A DNA stretch of 64,000 nt, from contig NZ_KQ948457.1 in NCBI RefSeq assembly GCF_001514115.1, forward strand, positions 373,829 to 437,828. Direction: 5' to 3'. A program made the position numbers and the translations under genes. Each line of letters begins with the position of its first letter. Position 1 is the first letter of the stretch. This document shows positions 7,346 through 16,650 of this stretch, piece by piece. The notes under the pieces are model-generated. The model was not told the origin of the DNA, searched no databases, and saw only the letters and a list, made by a program, of their open reading frames with translations. Source of the stretch: Streptomyces olivochromogenes (GTDB taxonomy: Bacteria; Actinomycetota; Actinomycetes; Streptomycetales; Streptomycetaceae).

Positions 7346-10201
7346 TCAACCGGAGAAGCCGACCCGCGCGAGCCGCAGTGGGCCGCGCAGCCTGAGGTGC
7401 AGGTCGTGCACACCGTGGGCCGCGAACTCGGCGCCGATGGCGGTGTAGTCGTACGGGTCCTTCGTGCCGCCGAAGGCGACCGTCGCGAGTGACGGGCCCC
7501 CGTCCAGCGACACCTCGACGACTCCCTCGCCCGACGCCTCGACCTCGACCCGCGTGACGCCGGTTCCGAAGTCACAGCCCCGGTGGACGAGTTCGCCCGT
7601 CGCGTCGGCCCTCGGCGTCACCGCGTCGCCCGACACCTTCGTACGGTCGACGATCTCGGTGTCCCGCTGTTCGTCGAAGTCGGCCGCGTTCAGGCCCTGT
7701 TCGCGTACCGGGCGGGGAGTGGCGGGCTCGCCGGTGAGGGTGACCGTGGTGCGTAGCCGGATGTCCTCGCTCGACGCGCCCGCGAGGAGTTCGTACGCGC
7801 CCGGCTCCAGACGGGGCCGCCCGACCGCCACGTCCCAGAACTCCAGCGCGGAGAGGGGCAGCTCGAAGGCCAGGCGCTCCGAGGCGCCGGGAGTGAGGTG
7901 GAGGCGCCGGTGGGCCAGCAGTTCGCGGCGGGGGCGCGGCACCGACGCTTGCACGGCGCGCGCGTAGAGCTGGGCCACCTCGTCCGTGGGCGCCTCGCCC
8001 GTGTTGGTGACCGTGAAGGAGACCTTCAGCCCGGCCTCCGCCTCGGTGACCTCCAGATCCTCGTACGCGAACGTCGTGTACGCGAGACCGTGGCCGAACG
8101 GGAACAGCGGGGTGCCCTCGAAGTACAGATACGTCTGGCGGCCGCCGATCACGTCGTAGTCGAGCAGGTCGGGCAGGTCCGCGTCGGAGGCGTACCAGGT
8201 CTGCGGGAGGCGGCCCGCTGGGGAGACGTCGCCGGCCAGGACGCGGGCCAGGGCGGTGCCCGCCGCCTGGCCGCCGTGCGCGGTCCACAGGACGGCGGGG
8301 AGGTCGGTGGGGTCCACCGCGTAGGGGTACGCCGAGACCAGGGCGAGGACGGTGTCCGGGTTCGCGGCGCGGGCGGCGCGCAGCAGGCGCTCCTGATGGG
8401 CGGGGAGCCGGAGGGTGGTGCGGTCCTCGGTCTCGCGGCCGTTGATGTGCGGGTCGTTGCCCGCCACGACCACGACGACGTCGGCCGCCTCCGCCACGCG
8501 GGCCACGGCGTCCTCGCCGCGCTCGGTGAACTCCAGCTCGAAAATCTCCGGGGATTCGTCGGCAACCTTCACGCCGTCGGCGGCGACAGAGATGTGCCCA
8601 CCCGTCCCGACGTGCCGCAGGAGGTGGCCGCTCCCATGGGATCCGGAGCGGGAACCCGCCGGTTCGAGGCGGAAGGTCTCCTGGACGACCCAGCCACCCG
8701 GCTGGTCGGCGGACGCGCGGAGGTAACCGTCCTCGGCGACCGAGAGGTAGCGGCCGTCGGGGGCCCGCAGGGTCAGCAGCCCCTCGCCCCAGTCGATCAG
8801 CGCGAGGTCGGTACCGGTGGCGTCGGTGGTGAGGGGCGGCAGGTCCGTGCGGCCCGCGAGCAGGGCCGGGTCCAGCGCGCCCTCGGCGCCGCGCACCTCG
8901 TCGTCCGCGTCCACGGCGAGGGGCACCGACAGATACGTACCGGAGGAGGTCCTCAGACGTACGCGGTCCACGCCCTCGGCGAAGTCGACGTGCTCGGCGC
9001 CGAAGCGCTCGTACAGGCCCTCCAGCGGTGTGGAGCGGTGGATGAGCGTGCCGCTGTACCAGTCGAGCTTGCACTCGTCGGCGAGGAGGCCCACGACGGC
9101 GACGCGCACGCCCGGGGCGAGGGGCAGCAGGCCGTCGTTCTTGAGGAGGACGATCGCCTGCTCGGCCGCCTCCCGGGCGAGCGCGCGATGGGCCGGGGTG
9201 TCGAAGTCCGAGGTGTCGCCATGGGGGTCCGCGTGCGGGTCGAACTCGCCGAGCCGGAAGCGGATCGCGAGCTGTCGGCGGACCGCCGCGTCGATGTCCG
9301 TCTCGCTCAGCAGGCCCTTCTCCAAGGCCCCTCGGACCCGGTCCACGATCTTCGAACCGTCCGTGCCGTGGTCCGTGAAGCTGTCGACCCCGGCGAGGAT
9401 CGCGGCGGCGGTCGCCTCCTCGTGGGTGTCGAAGTAGTGCTCGGAGTCGACCAGGTTGGAGGGGGCGCCCGCGTCGGAGCAGACCAGGAGGTCCTGGTCC
9501 GTCCAGGTGCGCAGGTGTTCCCCGAGATACGGGGAGACGTGGTTGGGGCGGCCGTTGACCAGGTTGTACGCCGGCATCACCCCCGCCACCGCGCCCGCCT
9601 CGACGGTCGCGCGGAAGGCCCGCAGGTCGTACTCGTGCAGCACTCGCGGGCGGACCGAGGAGGAGGTGGTGTCCCGGTTCGTCTCGTTGTTGTGGGCGAG
9701 CCAGTGCTTGAGGACGGGGGCCGTGCGCCAGTAGTGGGGATGGTCGCCGCGCAGACCCCGGGTGTACGCCGTGGCGATCGCGGAGGTGAGCTTCGGGTCC
9801 TCCGAGTAGCCCTCCTCGTTGCGGCCCCACAGCGGGTGGCGCAGCAGATTGACCGTGGGGGACCAGACGTTGAGGCCCACCCGGTCGTCGCGGGCGCGCA
9901 TCGCGCGGACCTCGGCCGAGACCGCCTCGCCGACGCGGCGCACGAGTTCGTCGTTCCAGGTCGCGCCGAGGCCGACGGCCTGCGGGAAGACCGTCGCCGG
10001 GCCCATCCAGGCCACGCCGTGCAGCGCCTCCTGGCCGGTGCGGAACGCGGCCACCCCGAGCCGCTCCACGGCGGGCGCGTACTGGTGCAGGAACGCGATG
10101 CGCTCGTCGAGCGTGAGCCGCGCCAGCAGATCGTCGATGCGCTTCGCGAACGGCAGCTGCGGATCGCGAAAAGGCGGCGTAGGCGGCGTTTGTGCGGTCA
10201 C
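7346..10201 (-). CDS. Cytoplasmic GH3 beta-glucosidase with beta-trefoil-like insert
   Basis: A 951-residue glycoside hydrolase family 3 enzyme. The nucleophile Asp is in LLVCSDAGAPSN (D243). The conserved KHW substrate-binding pair is at 165-167, and the (alpha/beta)6 domain resumes around AGNDPHINGRETED. Residues about 411-560 form an insert with three GTYLSV / GRYLSV / GHISVAADG strands, reminiscent of fascin or ricin-type trefoil repeats, in place of the PA14 insert of many relatives. A fibronectin-III-like domain and a C-terminal CBM-like region follow. There is no signal peptide. GTG at 10201 is supported by AAAGGGA seven bases before it. It is expressed divergently from the sugar importer, with a TCGAAGCGCTTCGA operator upstream. 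The likely role is release of glucose from xyloglucan oligosaccharides after import; the exact specificity is inferred. Confidence 0.88.
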   Translation of the reverse strand: MTAQTPPTPPFRDPQLPFAKRIDDLLARLTLDERIAFLHQYAPAVERLGVAAFRTGQEALHGVAWMGPATVFPQAVGLGATWNDELVRRVGEAVSAEVRAMRARDDRVGLNVWSPTVNLLRHPLWGRNEEGYSEDPKLTSAIATAYTRGLRGDHPHYWRTAPVLKHWLAHNNETNRDTTSSSVRPRVLHEYDLRAFRATVEAGAVAGVMPAYNLVNGRPNHVSPYLGEHLRTWTDQDLLVCSDAGAPSNLVDSEHYFDTHEEATAAAILAGVDSFTDHGTDGSKIVDRVRGALEKGLLSETDIDAAVRRQLAIRFRLGEFDPHADPHGDTSDFDTPAHRALAREAAEQAIVLLKNDGLLPLAPGVRVAVVGLLADECKLDWYSGTLIHRSTPLEGLYERFGAEHVDFAEGVDRVRLRTSSGTYLSVPLAVDADDEVRGAEGALDPALLAGRTDLPPLTTDATGTDLALIDWGEGLLTLRAPDGRYLSVAEDGYLRASADQPGGWVVQETFRLEPAGSRSGSHGSGHLLRHVGTGGHISVAADGVKVADESPEIFELEFTERGEDAVARVAEAADVVVVVAGNDPHINGRETEDRTTLRLPAHQERLLRAARAANPDTVLALVSAYPYAVDPTDLPAVLWTAHGGQAAGTALARVLAGDVSPAGRLPQTWYASDADLPDLLDYDVIGGRQTYLYFEGTPLFPFGHGLAYTTFAYEDLEVTEAEAGLKVSFTVTNTGEAPTDEVAQLYARAVQASVPRPRRELLAHRRLHLTPGASERLAFELPLSALEFWDVAVGRPRLEPGAYELLAGASSEDIRLRTTVTLTGEPATPRPVREQGLNAADFDEQRDTEIVDRTKVSGDAVTPRADATGELVHRGCDFGTGVTRVEVEASGEGVVEVSLDGGPSLATVAFGGTKDPYDYTAIGAEFAAHGVHDLHLRLRGPLRLARVGFSG

Positions 10202-10237
10202 GTGGTGATCCCTTTGCGGTGGAGCGACGGGGTGCTT

Positions 10238-10251
10238 TCGAAGCGCTTCGA
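10238..10251 (-). promoter_or_regulatory. LacI-type operator upstream of the GH3 gene
   Basis: Perfect 14-bp palindrome TCGAAGCGCTTCGA. On the minus strand a consensus TTGACA (10275-10280) and CAGCAT (10251-10256), spaced by 18 bases, would place a promoter directly upstream, so a bound repressor would cover the transcription start. Identical palindromes occur at 10420-10433 and 25637-25650, with a near copy at 25549-25562. Confidence 0.8.
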
Positions 10252-10419
10252 TGCTGGTTCGCCCGAGGGGCGGGTGTCAAGACACCTCGACGCAACAACT
10301 CCGTTTCCTCATTGGCATTTCAAGCGCCCGACGAGGCCGGTCCAGTCCTCCACACCTCCGAGGAATCTTGGAATCGGCTCTTGTGCACCCCCAGGTGTTC
10401 ACTTAACCTCGCAGCAACA

Positions 10420-10433
10420 TCGAAGCGCTTCGA
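10420..10433 (+). promoter_or_regulatory. LacI-type operator upstream of the importer operon
   Basis: Perfect palindrome TCGAAGCGCTTCGA, 143 bases before the start of the solute-binding protein gene. Together with the copy at 10238-10251 it sits in the 375-bp divergent region 10202-10576, which contains no gene. A weak TTGTGC/TTAACC pair (10381-10386, 10403-10408) is a possible promoter just upstream. Confidence 0.8.
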
Positions 10434-10576
10434 CTAGTGGAGTGGCTCCCTCGGGGCACGCAGACTTCCACGCAGTCCTCCGAGGACCGCTTCAGCTCAG
10501 CCAGTTCCACTCAAGACACCGCAGCCGACGGCTCCACCGCCGGGTGTCCTGCTGTGCGCCACGAAGGGTTGACGCA

Positions 10577-12274
10577 ATGACGCCGAACACCGCCCCCTCC
10601 GCCCCCTCCGCTCCCAGCCGGAGAAGCTTCCTCGCCTCCACGGCGGTCGCCGCCGCGGCGGTCGCGGGAGGGATGCCGCTGCTCGCCGCCTGCGGCGGCT
10701 CGGACAGCGGCTCGGGCGGGGGCACGTCGGCGGGCAAGAGCGCCAAGAAGCTGCTGCCGGCCTACATCGCGACCAACGTGGTGACCCCTGACATCGCCGC
10801 CAAGAACGGCTCCGCGGTCGGCTTCACCAGCAAGCTCGACATCGCCGCCCTGAAGACCTCGGTACCGAAGAAGCTCGGCAAGGGCGGCAAGGTCAGCATC
10901 ATGTCGCCGTTCTGGGGGTCCCCGCCGAAGTCGGACAACGCCTACTACAAGGCGATGAACGACCTGATCGGTGTCGACGTCGAGTGGCAGAACCAGGACG
11001 GCAACACCTACGACCAGAAGCTCGGCGCGGTCCTGGCCTCCAGCGACATCCCGGACGTCGTGGTCATCCCCGGCTGGAACATGGGCGGCAAGATACCCAG
11101 CGCCATCATCGGCAAGTTCGCCGACCTCGGCCCGTACCTCTCCGGGGACGCGATCAAGCAGTACCCGAACCTCGCGGCGATCCCGACGGACGCCTGGCAG
11201 CGCTCCCTCTTCGGCGGCAAGCTGCGCGGCCTGCCGCAGCCGGCCCCGTACGTCACCGGCATCGTGCCCCTGTACCGCAAGGACATCTTCGACAAGGAGG
11301 GGTACGAAGTCCCCACCTCGGCCGACGAGTTCATGGCGCTGTGCAAGGAGATCACCAACGCCAAGGCCAAGCGGTGGGCCTGCCTCGACATGAAGTGGAC
11401 CGCCTTCCAGTCCTTCGGTGTGCTCTCGGGCAGTGAGAAGCCGCTCGGCTGGAACCTCGTCGACGGCAAGATGGTCTACCGCATCGAGACCCAGGAGTAC
11501 CTCGAAGCGCTGGAGTGGACCCGCAAGCTCTTCGCCGCCGGATACGTCCACCCGGACGCCAGGCTGGGCAAGAGCGCGGCCACCGACCCGGGCCCCAAGT
11601 TCGCGGCCGGCGAGTTCCTCATCTACGCCCAGAACATCTCGCAGTGGTGGAGCCGCACCGCCGAACAGGCCACCCAGAACCCGGACTACAAGATCTGGGG
11701 CATGGACATCTTCGGCCACGACGGCGGCTCACCGACCCTCTGGGCCGAACAGCCGGCCGGCATCTTCGCCTTCGTCAGCAAGAAGGCCTCCGAGTCCGTC
11801 ATCCGTGACGTGCTGGCCGTCGCCAACGTCACCGCCGCGCCGTACGGCACCAAGGAGTACATGCTCACCAACTACGGCGTCGAGGGCACCCACTACACCG
11901 TCAAGAACGGCGTTCCCACCAAGACCGACCAGGGCAACAACGAGGTCATCAACGCCTACGTCATGGTCGCGAGCCCCACCGCGACCATCGCCCACCCCGA
12001 CTTCCCCGAGGTCGCCAAGGCGCAGGTCGAGTGGCAGCAGCGGATGGGCGCCTTCACCAAGAAGTCCTCCTTCTACGGCATGCAGATCACCGAACCCAGC
12101 CGCTACACCAACCTCTCCAACGACTTCGAGCAGCTGGAGGACGACATCGTCCGCGGCCGCAAGAAGATCAGCGACATGCAGCAGGCCGTCTCCGACTGGA
12201 AGAGCAAGGGCGGCGACCAACTGCGCGACTGGTACAAGAAGCTGCTCGACGAGAACGGCCCGGCGGCGAGCTGA
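10577..12274 (+). CDS. Sugar ABC importer, solute-binding lipoprotein
   Basis: A 565-residue extracellular binding protein of the large (LplA-like) CUT1 class. The N-terminus has a twin-arginine-like SRRSFLAS followed by a lipobox LLAAC, so it is probably a Tat-exported lipoprotein tethered outside the membrane. The frame is open far upstream, but ATG 10577 begins the signal peptide and is preceded by GAAGGG. Aromatic-rich segments such as ISQWWSRTAEQ and DIFGHDGGSPTLW fit a sugar-binding cleft. It is the first gene of an operon with two permeases 27 bases downstream and hydrolases further on, all behind the operator at 10420. From context the ligand should be xyloglucan oligosaccharides; this is inference. 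Confidence 0.9.
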   Translation: MTPNTAPSAPSAPSRRSFLASTAVAAAAVAGGMPLLAACGGSDSGSGGGTSAGKSAKKLLPAYIATNVVTPDIAAKNGSAVGFTSKLDIAALKTSVPKKLGKGGKVSIMSPFWGSPPKSDNAYYKAMNDLIGVDVEWQNQDGNTYDQKLGAVLASSDIPDVVVIPGWNMGGKIPSAIIGKFADLGPYLSGDAIKQYPNLAAIPTDAWQRSLFGGKLRGLPQPAPYVTGIVPLYRKDIFDKEGYEVPTSADEFMALCKEITNAKAKRWACLDMKWTAFQSFGVLSGSEKPLGWNLVDGKMVYRIETQEYLEALEWTRKLFAAGYVHPDARLGKSAATDPGPKFAAGEFLIYAQNISQWWSRTAEQATQNPDYKIWGMDIFGHDGGSPTLWAEQPAGIFAFVSKKASESVIRDVLAVANVTAAPYGTKEYMLTNYGVEGTHYTVKNGVPTKTDQGNNEVINAYVMVASPTATIAHPDFPEVAKAQVEWQQRMGAFTKKSSFYGMQITEPSRYTNLSNDFEQLEDDIVRGRKKISDMQQAVSDWKSKGGDQLRDWYKKLLDENGPAAS

Positions 12275-12301
12275 CCGGGTACCGAGGCAAGGAGAACGGC
12301 C

Positions 12302-13336
12302 GTGTCCCACAGCACGGTGCCTCGGAGCGGGACCGAGGCCGACACGACAGAGAAGACCCCGGTGGCGTCCGGCGGCGCCACCGGATCCCGGGAGAAACGC
12401 CCCTCCGGGAAGGTGAGCCTGCGGCTCAGGTTCAGACGCGACCGCGTCCTGCTCCTGATGACGCTGCCGGCGGTCCTGCTGGTCCTGCTCTTCAACTATG
12501 TGCCGATCCTCGGCAACATCGTCGCCTTCCAGGACTACGACCCGTACATCAGCGACAACGGCATCGTCTCCATGCTGCACAGCCCCTGGGTGGGCATCGA
12601 GAACTTCCAACGGGTCTTCGAGGACTCGGCGTTCTGGGATGCCGTGCAGAACACCCTCGTGCTCTTCTTCCTCCAGCTCGTCCTGTACTTCCCGATCCCG
12701 ATCGGGCTCGCGCTGCTCATCAACAGCGTGGTCAGGCCCAGGGTCCGGGCGCTCTCGCAGGCGATCCTCTACCTGCCGCACTTCTTCTCCTGGGTGCTGG
12801 TCATCGCCGTCTTCCAGCAGCTTTTCGGCGGCGCCGGAATCCTCTCGCAGCTGCTGCGGCAGCACGGGTACGACGGTCTCGACATCATGACCGACCCCGA
12901 CACCTTCAAGTTCCTGATCACCGCGCAGAGCGTGTGGAAGGACGCCGGCTGGGGGATCATCGTCTTCCTCGCCGCGCTGTCCTCGGTCAGCCCGGACCTG
13001 TACGAGGCCGCCGCGATGGACGGCGCGGGTCGCTGGCGCCGCATGTGGCACATCACGCTGCCCGCGCTGCGCCCGGTGATCGCCCTGCTGTTGGTGCTGC
13101 GCGTCGGTGACGCCCTCACCGTCGGCTTCGAACAGATCCTGCTCCAACGCGACGCCGTCGGGCCAGGAGCGGCGGAGGTCCTGGACACCTTCGTCTGGTG
13201 GAACGGCGTCCGCAACCAGGACTTCGGCTACGCGGCGGCCGCCGGACTGATCAAGGGCGTGGTCAGCCTCGGCCTGGTCCTCGCCGCGAACAAGGTGGCC
13301 CATCTCATGGGCGAGCAGGGGGTGTACAAGAAGTGA
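12302..13336 (+). CDS. Sugar ABC importer permease 1 (LplB/UgpA type)
   Basis: A 344-residue inner-membrane permease of the MalF-like family with about six transmembrane helices. The first is LLLMTLPAVLLVLLFNYVPI. The ATPase-coupling EAA loop reads YEAAAMDGAGRWRRMWHITL. The 50-residue N-terminal tail is hydrophilic. GTG at 12302 follows AAGGAGAA with good spacing. It ends in a GTGA overlap with the second permease, so the two are translationally coupled and should form the heterodimeric channel. No ATPase gene is present; Streptomyces CUT1 importers commonly share the MsiK ATPase encoded elsewhere. Confidence 0.93.
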   Translation: MSHSTVPRSGTEADTTEKTPVASGGATGSREKRPSGKVSLRLRFRRDRVLLLMTLPAVLLVLLFNYVPILGNIVAFQDYDPYISDNGIVSMLHSPWVGIENFQRVFEDSAFWDAVQNTLVLFFLQLVLYFPIPIGLALLINSVVRPRVRALSQAILYLPHFFSWVLVIAVFQQLFGGAGILSQLLRQHGYDGLDIMTDPDTFKFLITAQSVWKDAGWGIIVFLAALSSVSPDLYEAAAMDGAGRWRRMWHITLPALRPVIALLLVLRVGDALTVGFEQILLQRDAVGPGAAEVLDTFVWWNGVRNQDFGYAAAAGLIKGVVSLGLVLAANKVAHLMGEQGVYKK

Positions 13337-14268
13337 CCGCCGTCATCGACAAACCCGTGCGCGGCCCCGGCCGATGGGCCGCGCCGCCCCGGCCGACGTG
13401 GGAGGAGGAGCCCAGCAAGGTCGGCCTCGCGGGCAAGGGACTCGTGCTGACCCTCGCCTGCCTGGGGATCTTCTTCCCGCTGTGGATCGTCATCGTCACC
13501 AGCCTCTCCTCGCGGAAGACCATCGACGAGGCCGGCGGCCTGGTGATGGTGCCCAAGGGCATCACCTTCGTCGCCTACAAGGAACTCCTCAGCGGCGGCC
13601 AGGTCACCCGCGCCTCGGTCATCAGCATCCTGATCACCCTCGTCGGCACGCTGTTCTCCATGGCGGTGTCCGTCCTGTGCGCCTACGGCCTCTCGCGCAT
13701 CGGCTCGCTCGGCCACCGCTGGATCCTGCTGGCGCTGCTGGCGACCATGTTCTTCAGCGCCGGTCTCATCCCGACCTATCTCCTGGTGCAGTCCATGGGC
13801 CTGACCGACAGCTATCTCGCGCTGATCCTCCCGAGCGCGATCAGCGTCTTCAACATCCTGGTGCTGCGCGGCTTCTTCATGGGCATCTCGCAGGAACTCA
13901 TCGACAGCGCCCGCATCGACGGCGCAGGTGACGTCCGCATTCTGTGGCAGATCGTCATGCCGCTGTCCCGCGCGGTCCTCGCGGTGATCACGCTGTTCTA
14001 CGCCGTCGGGTACTGGAGCGCCTGGTTCAACGCCTCGCTCTACCTCAACGACCAGGACATGATGCCGCTGCAGAACGTCATGATCCAGCTCGTGCAGAAG
14101 CAGGAGGCCCCGGTGGGCCTCGGCCAGGCCATCAAGACCGGCCAACTGTCGGGCCTGGCGGTGCAGATGGCGGTCATGGTGATGGCGTTGCTGCCGGTGG
14201 CGGTGTTGTCGCCGTTCGTGCAGCGGCATTTCAAGAAGGGCATGTTGACGGGCGCGGTGAAGGGCTGA
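13333..14268 (+). CDS. Sugar ABC importer permease 2 (YtcP/AraQ type)
   Basis: A 311-residue partner permease of the MalG-like family. Six hydrophobic segments begin with LVLTLACLGIFFPLWIVIV, and the EAA-type loop contains DSARIDGAGDVRILWQIVMP. The GTG start at 13333 overlaps the stop codon of permease 1 by four bases, which fixes the start against longer options in the frame. The C-terminus ends in the usual FVQRHFKKGMLTGAVKG. A 150-bp gap with one degenerate copy of the GC-rich intergenic repeat separates it from the GH74 gene; transcription probably continues, since no strong terminator is visible. Confidence 0.93.
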   Translation: MTAVIDKPVRGPGRWAAPPRPTWEEEPSKVGLAGKGLVLTLACLGIFFPLWIVIVTSLSSRKTIDEAGGLVMVPKGITFVAYKELLSGGQVTRASVISILITLVGTLFSMAVSVLCAYGLSRIGSLGHRWILLALLATMFFSAGLIPTYLLVQSMGLTDSYLALILPSAISVFNILVLRGFFMGISQELIDSARIDGAGDVRILWQIVMPLSRAVLAVITLFYAVGYWSAWFNASLYLNDQDMMPLQNVMIQLVQKQEAPVGLGQAIKTGQLSGLAVQMAVMVMALLPVAVLSPFVQRHFKKGMLTGAVKG

Positions 14269-14418
14269 CCGGCGCCTGCCGAAGAGGGCGCTTCGGTCGT
14301 TCGGTGGCTGCGGGTTGTTTGTGGCCGGTCGCGCCCACGCGGCGGAGCCGCATACCGATACAGCCCCGCGTCCCTCAGGTATCTCCCCTGACCGTCTCTC
14401 CGTAGAACGAGGTATGTC

Positions 14419-16650
14419 ATGCATGCGTCCCGACTGAGCCGCCGGGCCGTTCTCGCCGGGACTGCGGCAGCCGCCGCGCTCACCGGCGTGGCGCTCCCCC
14501 AGGGCCGCGCGCACGCCGCCGAGGTCACGGCCGCCACCCCCTCCTACCGCTGGCGCAACGCCGTCATCGGCGGTACCGGATTCATCACCGGTGTGCTGTT
14601 CCATCCGGCCGTACGAGGGCTCGCCTACGCCCGTACCGACATCGGCGGCGCCTACCGCTGGGACGAGCGCGCCGCCCGCTGGAGCCCGCTCACCGACCAC
14701 CTCGGCTGGGACGACTGGAACCTGCTCGGTGTCGAGTCGCTCGCCGTCGACCCCGCGCACCCGGACCGGCTCTACCTCGCCCTCGGCACCTACGCCCAGT
14801 CGTGGGCCGGCAACGGCGCGGTCCTCCGCTCCGAGGACCGCGGCGCCACCTGGACCCGCACCGATCTCACCGTGAAGCTGGGCGGCAACGAAGACGGACG
14901 CGGGGCGGGGGAACGGCTGCTCGTCGACCCGCGTGACAGTGGCACTCTCTGGCTCGGCACCCGGCACGACGGGCTGCTCAAGTCGTCCGACCGGGGCGCC
15001 ACCTGGGCAGTCGTGAGCGGCTTCCCGGCCACCGCGAGCGCCTCCGGGCAGGGTGTCACCTTCCTCGTCGCCGTCGGCCGTGCCGTCTACGCCGGGTGGG
15101 GTGACGGCGACGGGACCGCGACCGCCGTCAACCTCTACCGCACCACGGACGGCACCACCTGGGAGCCCGTCCCCGGGCAGCCCACCGGCACCTCCGCCAA
15201 GGTCCCGATCCGTGCCGCCCACGACCGCCACACCCGCGAGTTGTACGTGACGTACGCCGACGCCCCCGGGCCCAACGGCCAGTCGGCCGGCAGCGTGCAC
15301 AAGCTCGCCACCGCCACCGACCGATGGACTGACGTCACCCCCGTGCAGCCCGGCGGCAGCGACACCTTCGGCTACGGCGGGGTCGCCGTCGACGCCCGCC
15401 GCGCGGGCACCGTCGTCGTCTCCTCCAACAACCGGTGGGCCGAAGGCGACACCGTGTTCCGGTCCACCGACGGTGGCCGTACCTGGGCGTCCCTCAAGGA
15501 CGTGGCGGTCTTCGACGTGTCCGAGACTCCTTTCCTCGACTGGGGTGAAGACCAGCCGAAGTTCGGCTGGTGGATCCAGGCGCTCGCCCTCGACCCGTAC
15601 GACTCGAAGCACCTCGTGTACGGGACCGGCGCGACCCTCTACGGCACCCGCGACCTCACCCACTGGGCACCGCGGATTCGCGGCCTGGAGGAGACGTCCG
15701 TGATCCAGCTGATCTCGCCCCCGGTCGGGGAGGCGCACCTGATCAGCGCCTCGCGGGACATCGGCGTGATGTACCACGAGCGGCTCACGGCGTCTCCGTC
15801 GCGCGGCATGGCGACGAACCCCGTGTTCGGGTCGGCGACGGGACTCGCGCAGGCCGCGGCCGAGCCGTCGTACGTCGTCCGGTCGGGCTGGGGCGATCAC
15901 GGCAACGGCGCGTGCTCCCACGACGGCGGGCGGACCTGGGCGCCCTTCACGGCCCAGCCCGACATCGCCAAGAACGCACCGGGGCCGATCGCCACCAGCG
16001 CCGACGGCGGTACGCTGCTGTGGTCCTTCGTGCACTGGGACGGCACGAAGTACGCGGCTCACCGCTCGGCGGACAACGGCGCGACCTGGTCCGAGGTCTC
16101 CTCCTTCCCGAAGGGCGCCACGCCGGTCGCCGACCCGGCCGACCCGACGCTCTTCTACGCGTACGACACCGACACAGGAACGCTATACGCCAGCACTGAC
16201 AGTGGCCTTTCGTTCACTGCGCGTGCGGGTGGGCTGCCCTCCGGTGACAGTCAGTTCCAGCTGGTCGCGGCGCCCGGGAGATCCGGTGACCTGTGGTTGA
16301 GCGTCAAGTGGAATGGGCTCTACCGGTCCGTCGACGGCGGTGTGAGCTTCTCGAAGGTCGCTAGCTGCTGGGCCTCGTACACCCTCGGCTTCGGCAAGGC
16401 GGCCGAGGCGTCCGACGGGGTCGAGGGGTCCGGCGGGGCCGGCTACCCCGCGATCTATCAGGTCGGTTCGACCGGGACCGTCACCGCCGTCCACCGCTCC
16501 GACGACGAGGCGAAGACCTGGGTGCGGATCAACGACGATCGGCATCAGTGGGGTTGGACCGGGCAGTCCATTGCCGGTGACCCGCGTGTGTACGGCCGCG
16601 TGTACCTCGCCACCAACGGGCGCGGCATCCAGTACGGGGAGCAGGTCTGA
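14419..16650 (+). CDS. Secreted GH74 xyloglucanase
   Basis: A 743-residue glycoside hydrolase family 74 protein, a tandem pair of seven-bladed propellers that cuts the xyloglucan backbone outside the cell. The N-terminal Tat-like signal (SRRAVLAGTAAAAALTGVAL) is cut near AHAAE. Diagnostic family strings include WRNAVIGGTGFITGVLFHP, GLAYARTDIGGAYRWD with a candidate catalytic Asp (D74), DWNLLGVESLAVDP and the repeated SEDRGATW / STDGGRTW Asp-box motifs. No carbohydrate-binding module is attached. The ATG at 14419 follows GAGGT. The stop codon overlaps the GH42 start by one base (TGATG). This is the strongest single indicator of the substrate of the whole locus. Confidence 0.93.
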   Translation: MHASRLSRRAVLAGTAAAAALTGVALPQGRAHAAEVTAATPSYRWRNAVIGGTGFITGVLFHPAVRGLAYARTDIGGAYRWDERAARWSPLTDHLGWDDWNLLGVESLAVDPAHPDRLYLALGTYAQSWAGNGAVLRSEDRGATWTRTDLTVKLGGNEDGRGAGERLLVDPRDSGTLWLGTRHDGLLKSSDRGATWAVVSGFPATASASGQGVTFLVAVGRAVYAGWGDGDGTATAVNLYRTTDGTTWEPVPGQPTGTSAKVPIRAAHDRHTRELYVTYADAPGPNGQSAGSVHKLATATDRWTDVTPVQPGGSDTFGYGGVAVDARRAGTVVVSSNNRWAEGDTVFRSTDGGRTWASLKDVAVFDVSETPFLDWGEDQPKFGWWIQALALDPYDSKHLVYGTGATLYGTRDLTHWAPRIRGLEETSVIQLISPPVGEAHLISASRDIGVMYHERLTASPSRGMATNPVFGSATGLAQAAAEPSYVVRSGWGDHGNGACSHDGGRTWAPFTAQPDIAKNAPGPIATSADGGTLLWSFVHWDGTKYAAHRSADNGATWSEVSSFPKGATPVADPADPTLFYAYDTDTGTLYASTDSGLSFTARAGGLPSGDSQFQLVAAPGRSGDLWLSVKWNGLYRSVDGGVSFSKVASCWASYTLGFGKAAEASDGVEGSGGAGYPAIYQVGSTGTVTAVHRSDDEAKTWVRINDDRHQWGWTGQSIAGDPRVYGRVYLATNGRGIQYGEQV

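Noticed and set aside
7898..10576. In-frame extension of the sugar-binding protein upstream by nearly 900 codons
   Set aside because: It is antisense to GH3; the lipoprotein signal peptide fixes the start at 10577.
14269..14418. Separate operator for GH74 from GAAGAGGGCGCTTCGG near 14280
   Set aside because: It keeps the half-sites but has extra bases in the centre, so it is not the same palindrome.
13228..16062. Very long open frame antisense to the permease and GH74 genes (about 940 codons)
   Set aside because: Its residues are Arg/Gly/Val-rich low complexity with no family motif, as expected for the shadow of a high-G+C gene; the sense strand encodes clear conserved proteins.
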